Origin: Azophilus sp026709365
GTDB taxonomy: Bacteria; Pseudomonadota; Gammaproteobacteria; Pseudomonadales; Azotimanducaceae
Assembly: GCA_965200175.1 (NCBI GenBank)
Contig: OZ241345.1
Span: 2,294,001-2,358,000, forward strand
Reading direction: 5' to 3'
DNA length: 64,000 nucleotides
Position numbers and translations under genes: made by a program. Shown piece by piece: positions 20,652 through 27,201 of the stretch; the stretch's first letter is position 1; each line of letters opens with the position of its first letter. A model generated the notes under the pieces. That model ran no database searches, had not been told where the DNA came from, and worked only from the letters and a program-made list of their open reading frames with translations.

Positions 20652-21851
20652 ATGGCGCAAGACAGTCGAAACGACGATGAATGGTTGTCCGCCGGTTGGG
20701 CGCATTATGGGCTGCCCGAACCATCGCCCACATACCGAGAATTGGAACTGTGGGCGAATCAGGAAAACATCAAGCGGGCAAAATTAAACGAGCATTGGCC
20801 GGGTGCATTTTTTATTGGCGCTGACGGGCTAGCAGACATTCGAACCGCGTACAACAAATATTTAAGAAAATTTAAAACCCCACCACTTAAAGCGCTGTTC
20901 CAAGCGTACTACCAATGGACCAATCAAATCTCCCTTGAAAAGGGCACTAGCGCAATACTGCCGAAGACCGCGGCGCGGGTGCTGGTGCAGGCCAATCAAA
21001 AAAGACTCGTGATTCCCAAAGACAACAAAGCACCACCGCCCGGCTTGCTTCAAATGCGCGAGAAAGACGAAGACCGGGTTGCGCTGCTGGACGTTATGGA
21101 CGGCACCGGAAAGACAATCATGGCGCGAGGGCGCGGCGCACCATTGGACTTGCGCCTATTCGTCCACCTGCTGGCCGCGATACCACACAACGCCATGAAC
21201 ACATACCGGCCTGAAATCGTTTACGCCACTGTGCGCGAACTGGCTGTCCTCTCAGGATGGGGAACGCCGGATGGTAGGCTTAAATGGAATGCTGTTCGAG
21301 AACGACCTAAGCTGATTCAATCCGTCGAGAAATTATCTCATGTGCAGGTGCCGATTATCCAAGAACACAACGGCAAGCCCGCCTTGTGGATGCCGTTGGC
21401 CGTCAGACAAAAGCCGGAAAGGTGGGCGCTGGATGATGAAGTCAGAATCGAAGTTCTGTGCCCGCCGGGCTCGGCCGATGGCCCGCAGGTGGATATGAGC
21501 ACGATGCTGGAATTGTCCACCAAGTCAGCACCCCAGTGGCGGGCGTACATAGCGGCAAAATCACTGACCTGGGTACCCGGCAAAACACGCAAGCCCGTCA
21601 GTAAGCGAAAGGGTGTGTGGGGTGATAGCCGCAACGCCTTCGATTATCCAGTACTGACCTTGGCGAGATTGCGGGAACTGGCGTTCGGTGCGAACGATAT
21701 AAGAAATCGAACACACAAGGAGATTTTAGCGTCGTGGTTCGCGCTTGAAGACTTTGATTTGACCCCCGCCGTGGACAATCGAAAGGGCATTCGCGGTTGG
21801 CGTATCATGCCCAAATCCGTGCTTCAACGACTCGAATTGCAGAAACCATGA
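20652..21851 (+). CDS. Replication-initiator-like protein of the mobile island
   Basis: A 399-aa protein I do not match firmly to a family. The middle third (LRLFVHLLAAIPHNAMNTY, then VYATVRELAVLSGW) resembles the start of a winged-helix replication protein, and the C-terminal part has a second HTH-like stretch (VLTLARLRELAFGANDIRNR). Support is mainly positional: it sits between AlpA and three 22-bp iterons that begin at its stop codon, as in iteron-controlled Rep systems. Codon use is less GC-rich than in the host genes. It could alternatively be a transcriptional regulator of the element. Confidence 0.5.
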   Translation: MAQDSRNDDEWLSAGWAHYGLPEPSPTYRELELWANQENIKRAKLNEHWPGAFFIGADGLADIRTAYNKYLRKFKTPPLKALFQAYYQWTNQISLEKGTSAILPKTAARVLVQANQKRLVIPKDNKAPPPGLLQMREKDEDRVALLDVMDGTGKTIMARGRGAPLDLRLFVHLLAAIPHNAMNTYRPEIVYATVRELAVLSGWGTPDGRLKWNAVRERPKLIQSVEKLSHVQVPIIQEHNGKPALWMPLAVRQKPERWALDDEVRIEVLCPPGSADGPQVDMSTMLELSTKSAPQWRAYIAAKSLTWVPGKTRKPVSKRKGVWGDSRNAFDYPVLTLARLRELAFGANDIRNRTHKEILASWFALEDFDLTPAVDNRKGIRGWRIMPKSVLQRLELQKP

Positions 21852-21917
21852 ACCTATACGCAGCGGGGAGTTTACCTATACACAGGTGAGAAAACACCTA
21901 TACGCAGGTGAGAAAAC
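21852..21917 (+). repeat. Three 22-bp iterons
   Basis: Units start at 21852, 21874 and 21896, exactly 22 bp apart. Each begins ACCTATACGCAG (second unit ACCTATACACAG). Units two and three share GTGAGAAAAC; the first is degenerate there. Two-helical-turn spacing immediately after a Rep-like gene is typical of origin iterons that bind Rep and set copy number. Confidence 0.75.
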
Positions 21918-22589
21918 GCACCCCGGAAAGTCGCATAAACACTGGATTTTGCCCTTTCCCCATACCGATACCGATAGGGGTAGGTAGGGCTGGGCGCGTG
22001 TTCTCGAACACACGCCCGCCCCCACGCCTCCAATATAGGAATGGAACACCGCCTGTAAGGCGGAAAGGGAAGACGAGGCAATTGGGTGGCGAGGGAAGGG
22101 AATGGAACACCGCCTGTAAGGCGGCAGGAAAAGATATCACTTTGTTCGACTCTGAACAAAAAGATATCTTTTTGAGCGTCACGGTCTCCCAAATACACCG
22201 CGTATTTGAGAGACAGCAGCGACCTCAACACACCCTACCAAACACACACTTCCTTGGTCAGCAACGAGCGTCAGCGAGTGTGAGCGCCAGCGAACGTTAG
22301 CGAACGGAGTGAGCGGAGCACCCCTAGCAGGGGTCGCCAGCAACGCTGGCGGGGGTAGAGCGCGAAGCGATGGAAACCAAAATTGATGACTTCCATCCGT
22401 GCTCTGGACTGGCGGGCGACACCTCGATTCCCGCCGTGCAATCCCTCGCGCGCATGCGCGTGTGCGTGTGCGCGGCGCACACCTTCCGCCTGCGGCAGCA
22501 CCCGCGAAATTGCGTAGCGATTTCGTAAAGCGGGTTTACCAAATCTAATTTGGTAAACTCCCTCGATGCTGAATCTACGGAGCGATACT
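21918..22589 (+). other. Gene-free origin-like region of the island
   Basis: No convincing ORF over about 670 bp. It holds a 26-bp direct repeat at 22038-22063 and 22099-22124, each containing the hairpin CCGCCT-gta-AGGCGG. A run of short AGCGA-type motifs lies at about 22260-22320, and a perfect inverted repeat at 22534-22558. Together with the iterons this looks like a replication and/or transfer origin. Which part is oriV and which oriT cannot be told from sequence alone. Confidence 0.5.
22534..22558. repeat. Perfect inverted repeat before the relaxase gene
   Basis: Arms GTTTACCAAAT and ATTTGGTAAAC, 11 bp each, separated by CTA. It lies 31 bp upstream of the relaxase ATG. It could be an operator for the relaxase gene or part of oriT, since MobV-type nic sites lie close upstream of the relaxase gene beside inverted repeats. 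Confidence 0.7.
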
Positions 22590-23624
22590 ATGAGCAACAA
22601 AGCAGCCGTGCGCGTCAACTCTCTGAACCTACCCGCCCTTGCCGCACAGGAGCGGCACGGCAAGCGAAGTGACGCAATCGGAGCAGCTAGGCGCGTCCGC
22701 GAAGCAGAGCCGCTGGTGTGGGGCACTCAAGATTTGTGCCGGGCGTTTGAGCAGCACACGCGAGGCTGGCGCTTACACAAAGCCTGCCGCAAGCCCGTGC
22801 TGCATGTGCTGCTGCAGTTTCCGACCGCGCTTGAAATCACGCCGGAAAACGAGCAACACATGTTTAAGCTCGGACGTGAGTTCGTTGCACAGGTGTACGG
22901 CCAAGACGGCGCGTTCGCTGGCAGGCTAGATCGCGACGAGAAGGGCCGTCATGTCGTCGATTATTTCGTCTCACCTAGCAAGCTCAAAATCACAAAGGGC
23001 AGCGGGGCGGATGCCGGAACCGAAACCAGCACCCGCTGGTTGACTACGGGCCATCACGGCAAGCTGCTCTGCCGAAAGCACGAGGCCGAAATCCGGAGAC
23101 GGCATGGCGGCGAGTTTCGGGATACCCCTCGCGCCCAAGGCATGGCGCTGCAATCGGAGTGGGCCGGGTTCCTCCGCGAACGCGGATTCGAGATTGACGC
23201 GAAGCGCGAGAAAACGACCAGGCAGCCTGACAGACTCTCTCCCGAGGGCTACGCGGAGGACAGGCGCAGGGCGCTCGTTGAGACCGCTGGGCGCATCGAG
23301 GCGGAGCATACCGAGCGCCTCGATGCGCTCGACGCGGCCACCCGCGAGCTCGAACGCATCGAGGAGCAAGCCCAAGCCGCGGTCGGGCTGCTGGCGAGGA
23401 TGATCGCGAGCGCCCAGCAGATCTACGAGCAGTTCAAGCGCGATTACCAAGCGAAAGAGCGGCGCTGGAAAATGATGCGGTCGGATGCAGTGCTGAGTGA
23501 CGAAATCTGGCGCATCAAGCGCGAGGAGGACGAGCGGAAACAACGTGCGCAGGAATCGCAACGTGCGACACCAGCACACTCTGCGCAGCCTGAGCGCCCC
23601 CAGCGCAAGGGACACACTCGCTGA
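22590..23624 (+). CDS. MobV/Pre-like plasmid mobilization relaxase
   Basis: A 344-aa protein starting at ATG 22590 (MSNKAAVRV) with GGAG upstream. The N-terminal part has the Mob_Pre outline: an early RVNSLNLPALAAQERHGKR segment, then LHVLLQFPTAL, then RLDRDEKGRHVVDYFVSP, which corresponds to the acidic-His metal-binding strand of MobV-like proteins from alpha- and gammaproteobacterial plasmids. The C-terminal half is a long charged coiled coil (residues about 225-320) with a basic tail, as usual for Pre proteins. The classical HxDE-x-PH is not textbook, so I rate this below a canonical relaxase. It would nick the island's oriT for mobilization. Confidence 0.65.
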   Translation: MSNKAAVRVNSLNLPALAAQERHGKRSDAIGAARRVREAEPLVWGTQDLCRAFEQHTRGWRLHKACRKPVLHVLLQFPTALEITPENEQHMFKLGREFVAQVYGQDGAFAGRLDRDEKGRHVVDYFVSPSKLKITKGSGADAGTETSTRWLTTGHHGKLLCRKHEAEIRRRHGGEFRDTPRAQGMALQSEWAGFLRERGFEIDAKREKTTRQPDRLSPEGYAEDRRRALVETAGRIEAEHTERLDALDAATRELERIEEQAQAAVGLLARMIASAQQIYEQFKRDYQAKERRWKMMRSDAVLSDEIWRIKREEDERKQRAQESQRATPAHSAQPERPQRKGHTR

Positions 23625-23709
23625 ACATGCCTTGAAGCGATGCGGCGAAGGTCAACGCGACGGAACAGCGGCCCGAAGACCGCCCCGGCGAGTCGGTGCG
23701 CGGCCAGCT

Positions 23710-24336
23710 CTAGTTGGTTTTCGGAACGCACCGGTTTGGGGTATTGTCACCGGGGCCCGAACTCTGTTCCCAGTTCGTGGTAGGGTCGTCGATGCAAGCC
23801 TGCCGGGCGGCGGCGCAGGCCGCGTACCCTCTTGAATCGTTGAAGCACCCCGTGCCGAAGCCTGTTGGACTGGGAGTTCGCGGGTTGGGGTCGGGCGGCG
23901 TTCTGAACCAAGCCGAAGTGAATGCCGTATTGTTGTAGTAGCTGCCGCTCTCCGCCGTGAACAAAGCTAGGCAATAGGCTGTGTTTGGACGCGCTCGGAT
24001 TGTTTGCTGCCATGAAGTTAAAGAAATTGTCCCGTTAATTCCGCTTATCGCTGACTGGGACAAACCGAGGCAACTGGAGCCACTCACCGCACCGTATCTC
24101 ATTGTGTACGGCGGACTCACGTCACATCCGCCGCAAACTCGACGCGCGCTGGAAACGTCTTGCGATATGTCCGCTGTGTAGTTAATCACCCATTCGCGGG
24201 CGGCATTAATCGTTGCGGTTTGAGCTATGTTGAATCCGGGACCGGCGAACACTTGAAGAGTGCCCGTGGTCTGCGCCCACGCCGGCGCGGCCACAGCCGC
24301 CAGCGCGGCGGCGAGAGTCATTGCCAATCGTTTCAT
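23710..24336 (-). CDS. Secreted hypothetical protein (island cargo)
   Basis: A 208-aa protein with GAGGAAA before ATG 24336 and a clear Sec signal peptide (MTLAAALAAVAAPAWA-Q). The mature part contains several cysteines, including a CGGC pair, and a Ser/Thr/Asn-rich beta-like stretch, so it is probably disulfide-bonded and exported. I recognise no domain. It is the only obvious cargo gene of the island and runs opposite to the int-rep-mob genes. Its 3' end is 86 bp from the relaxase stop, convergent. Confidence 0.65.
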   Translation of the reverse strand: MKRLAMTLAAALAAVAAPAWAQTTGTLQVFAGPGFNIAQTATINAAREWVINYTADISQDVSSARRVCGGCDVSPPYTMRYGAVSGSSCLGLSQSAISGINGTISLTSWQQTIRARPNTAYCLALFTAESGSYYNNTAFTSAWFRTPPDPNPRTPSPTGFGTGCFNDSRGYAACAAARQACIDDPTTNWEQSSGPGDNTPNRCVPKTN

Positions 24337-24406
24337 GGTTTCCTCGGAGTCCGTGGTTGGAAAGGGTGCGTTCGGAGGCCGAAACCCTACCCCCCCCCCC
24401 CCCCCC

Positions 24407-25764
24407 CATAAGCGCTAACTTGTTTGTCATGTTCGTGCTGCGTATGATGTGGCCGTCACTGCCGAGGGGAGATCGGGCGCATGGACGAGGACTGGGACGT
24501 GGTTCGGTCGCTCCTGCCGGAGGGATGGCGGGAGCTGGCGGGCGAGACCGGGGCGCTGAAGGGCCTGCGCAAGGACCGGTGCCCGGAGGCGCTGCTGCGC
24601 ACCCTCCTGCTGCACCTGGCCTGCGGCCACTCGCTTCGGGAGACCGTGGCGCGGGCCCGGATGTCGGGGCTGGCCGACCTCTCGGACGTCGCCCTGCTGA
24701 AGCGGCTGCGCAAGTCGGGCGGCTGGCTGCGGGCGCTGTGCGTGGCGCTGTTCCGCGAGCAGGGCGTCGCGCTGGCGTCCGCGGGCGGCCTCCAGGCCAG
24801 GGCGTTCGACGCCACGACGGTCAAGGAGCCGGGGCGGACCGGCTCCCAGTGGCGCCTGCACTACAGCGTCCGGCTGCCCTCGCTGTCGTGCGACTTCCTC
24901 AAGCTGACGGCGGCCGGGGGGGCGGGCAGCGGCGAGACGCTGCGCAACTTCCCGATCGCCGAGGGCGACCTCGTGCTGGCCGACCGGGGCTACTCGACGG
25001 CGGCGGGCCTGGGCCACGTGGCGGCCTGCGGGGGCCACGCCACCGTTCGGGTGAACACCGGGTCGCTGCCGTTGCGGGCGGAGGGCGGGGAGCCGTTCGG
25101 CCTGCTGGCGCGCGTCAGGACGCTCAAGCGCGCGGGCGCCGTGGGATGCTGGCCGGCGGTGGCGGTCAGCGCCGGGGTCGCGGTGCCGGGGCGCATATGC
25201 GCGCTGCGCAAGTCCCGGCAGGCCATCCGGGCGGCGCACCGCAGGCTGCGCAGGGAGGCCGCCCGGCGGGGCAAGCGCCCGCGCCCCGAGACCCTCGAGT
25301 TCGCCCGCCACGTCATCGTGTTCACCACCTTCCCGGAGGCGGGCTTCCCCGCCCCCGACGTGCTGGAGTGGTACCGTGCCCGCTGGCAGGTCGAGCTGGT
25401 CTTCAAGCGCTTCAAGTCGCTGGCGCAGCTCGGGCACCTGCCCAAGCACGACGAGGGCAGCGCCAAGGCCTGGCTCCACGGGAAGCTGCTCGCGGCGCTG
25501 CTGACCGAGGCGCTCATCCGCCACGCCAGCGCCATTTCCCCCTGGGGGTACCGAATGGGGTCGGCGCCGGACCCACAGCCCCTGGCGTGACTTCGGCTTC
25601 ATGCTCAACCAGCTCAAGCTGGCCGTCGAGCCGCACCTGCCCCTTGCGCGGGTCATCGGCGAATGGAGCCAGATCTCCAGGTCGCTCGCCGAGCCGCCCC
25701 GCCGCCGAATCCCGCAGATCGACAGGTTCTTCACAAGCGCCGACCAAACAAGTTAGCGCTTATG
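24407..25764 (+). mobile_element. IS4-family insertion sequence inside a poly-C tract
   Basis: Perfect 20-bp terminal inverted repeats, CATAAGCGCTAACTTGTTTG at 24407-24426 and its complement at 25745-25764, enclose one transposase gene. The left end abuts a run of 18 C (24390-24407). The right end abuts C6-A-C28 (25765-25799). The insertion therefore lies within, or generated, a homopolymer, so a target duplication cannot be read. Total length is about 1.36 kb, normal for the family. Confidence 0.88.
24481..25756 (+). pseudogene. IS4-family DDE transposase, frameshifted near its C terminus
   Basis: From ATG 24481 the first frame covers about 350 codons with the DDE residues: Asp in ARAFDATTVKEPG, Asp in LVLADRGYST, and the IS4 YREK signature in YRARWQVELVFKRFK (Y-x2-R-x3-E-x6-K). 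After SAISPWG the frame ends at 25590. The conserved C terminus (SPWRDFGFMLNQLKLAVEP to TSADQTS) is encoded one frame over and stops at 25756, just inside the right inverted repeat. One base lost or gained between about 25530 and 25585 explains this, with G runs as likely sites. It is either inactive, a sequencing slip, or a rare programmed shift. Confidence 0.8.
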
Positions 25765-25799
25765 CCCCCCACCCCCCCCCCCCCCCCCCCCCCCCCCCC
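25765..25799. repeat. Poly-C tract (C6-A-C28)
   Basis: A homopolymer immediately right of the IS end, matching the 18-C run on its left. Very long C runs are rare in bacterial chromosomes and prone to slippage, so the exact length is uncertain. Confidence 0.9.
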
Positions 25800-25985
25800 T
25801 GTCAAGGCGCTTGTCGGCAAAGTGTCGGCAAAGCTATAGTCCGTTGTGTGCCGCCAGCACCTCAAAAACCGTCGGGGCATGGCGCGTGGCGCCGGTTCCG
25901 GAAGTGGTACAGGTAGGCAGACGGAGATGGGTGCCTTGGCCGAAAAGCCAGCAACGGCAATGCTTTTCAGGGCAACGGAAAGCTA

Positions 25986-25993
25986 CGAGATGT
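25986..25993. repeat. Candidate attR core, CGAGATGT
   Basis: The second copy of the 8-bp direct repeat. It is followed by TTCTGAGCCCGC, the normal ending of the dispersed repeat tail, whereas the sequence to its left is unrelated island DNA. Confidence 0.55.
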
Positions 25994-26042
25994 TTCTGAG
26001 CCCGCAAAGCGGGCGCGTTGGGGTTTCGCCAAGCGAAACTCC
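25990..26042 (+). repeat. Dispersed two-hairpin repeat, copy c
   Basis: Begins with the tail end ATGTTTCTGAG (25990-26000), then hairpin CCCGC-aaa-GCGGG and palindrome GGGGTTTCGC-caa-GCGAAACTCC (26020-26042). It is nearly identical to 18714-18776 on the other side of the island. The remaining bases of 25800-26074 contain no gene. Confidence 0.85.
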
Positions 26043-26074
26043 GCTGACGGCATTGGCGACCGGGAGTTGAGAAA

Positions 26075-27103
26075 ATGGATCGCAGGCGATTTGTCCAGTT
26101 GGTCGGCGGCGCGGCCGGCGCCGCCATGCTGCCGGGCGTCGGCCAGGCGGCCGGCGGGCCGCATCGCCCGCCCCGGCTGCAGGGGAGCGATGCAGTGGCA
26201 CTGGTGGCGCCGGCCACCGTGGCCTATGACCGGCTGAAGGTGCGGCTGGCGGCGGAGACCCTGCAGGCCATGGGCCTGCAGGTCAGGGTGGGCCGACATG
26301 TGCTCGACCGCTTCGGCTACTTGGCCGGCGCCGATGCGGACCGGGCCGCCGACCTCAACCGCGCCTTCGCCGACCCGGACGTCAAGGCCGTGTTTCCGCT
26401 CACCGGCGGCTGGGGCGCCAGCCGCCTGCTGCCGCTGCTCGACTACGACGGCATCGCCCGCCAGCCGAAGATCCTGCTGGGCTACTCGGACATCACCAGC
26501 CTGCTCAACGGCATCCACGCCCGCACCGGGCTGGTCACCTTCCACGGCCCGAACGCCTGGTCGGAGTGGAACGAATTCAGCTACCGGTCAATGCGCGCCC
26601 TGTTGTTCGACGCCCAGCCGACGACCTTCCGCAACCCCAAGGACAAAGCCGGGGAACTGGTCGCCAAGCGCAATCGCATTCAGACCATCAACGGCGGCAG
26701 CGCCAGCGGCAAGCTGGTCGGCGGCAACCTCACCCTGCTCACGGCCCTGCTCGGCACACCCTTCCTGCCCAGCTTCGACGGGCGCATTCTGTTTCTTGAG
26801 GACGTCGGCGAAGCCATCTACCGCATCGACCGGATGTTGACCCAGCTGTCCCTGGCGGGCCGCCTGCAGCAGCTGGCCGGCATCGTCTTCGGGCAGTTCG
26901 CCAAGGTGGAGCCAAACCCCGGACTGGGCAACTTCTCGCTCATGGACATCCTGCGCCAGCACTGCGAACCCCTAGGCATTCCAGCCTACTACGGCGCGAT
27001 GTTCGGCCACATTCCGCAAAACAGCACCCTGCCCATCGGCATCCGGGCCGCCATGAATGCGGATGAGGGCACTTTGGCGCTGCTGGAGCCGGCCGTGACC
27101 TGA
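26075..27103 (+). CDS. LD-carboxypeptidase (peptidase S66), Tat-exported
   Basis: A 342-aa protein of the muramoyltetrapeptide carboxypeptidase/MccF family, which cleaves the L,D bond before the terminal D-Ala of peptidoglycan tetrapeptides. The nucleophile S138 lies in the GYSDIT motif. The Glu of the Ser-Glu-His triad is in FLEDVGEAIYRIDRM, and the His is in FGHIPQN near residue 313. The N terminus MDRRRFVQLVGGAAGA carries a twin-arginine signal, so it acts in the periplasm rather than the cytoplasm as E. coli LdcA does. It probably trims muropeptides; a role in microcin-like peptide immunity is the alternative within S66. Confidence 0.88.
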   Translation: MDRRRFVQLVGGAAGAAMLPGVGQAAGGPHRPPRLQGSDAVALVAPATVAYDRLKVRLAAETLQAMGLQVRVGRHVLDRFGYLAGADADRAADLNRAFADPDVKAVFPLTGGWGASRLLPLLDYDGIARQPKILLGYSDITSLLNGIHARTGLVTFHGPNAWSEWNEFSYRSMRALLFDAQPTTFRNPKDKAGELVAKRNRIQTINGGSASGKLVGGNLTLLTALLGTPFLPSFDGRILFLEDVGEAIYRIDRMLTQLSLAGRLQQLAGIVFGQFAKVEPNPGLGNFSLMDILRQHCEPLGIPAYYGAMFGHIPQNSTLPIGIRAAMNADEGTLALLEPAVT

Positions 27104-27201
27104 ACGAATCATCGGCAAAACCGATGGTTTTTAACTTTAGCTAACGCAATGGCATCGTTAGCATTCGAAGTTCATTGCACCATGTTCGGGAAGCCACGGC
27201 G

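Larger units (their letters stand above)
18800..25993 (+). mobile_element. Integrative (probably mobilizable) element, about 7.2 kb
   Basis: Bounded by 8-bp direct repeats CGAGATGT at 18800-18807 and 25986-25993. Joining the outer flanks restores the tail of the dispersed repeat (GGTTCGAGATGTTTCTGAGC). Content in order: P4-type integrase at the left end, AlpA-type regulator, Rep-like protein, an origin-like region with 22-bp iterons, a MobV-like relaxase, one secreted cargo protein on the opposite strand, and an IS4-family insertion. Base composition drops clearly across 20.2-22.3 kb compared with the host genes. No T4SS genes are present, so transfer would depend on a helper. The class is inferred from gene content. 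Confidence 0.75.

Noticed and set aside
22260..22330. A CRISPR or tRNA-like cluster of AGCGA motifs
   Set aside because: Repeat units are too short and irregular, with no cloverleaf; treated as part of the island's non-coding origin region.
23710..25590. A defence cargo module in the island
   Set aside because: The only cargo is a single secreted Cys-containing protein and an IS; no nuclease, kinase or toxin-antitoxin pair is visible there.
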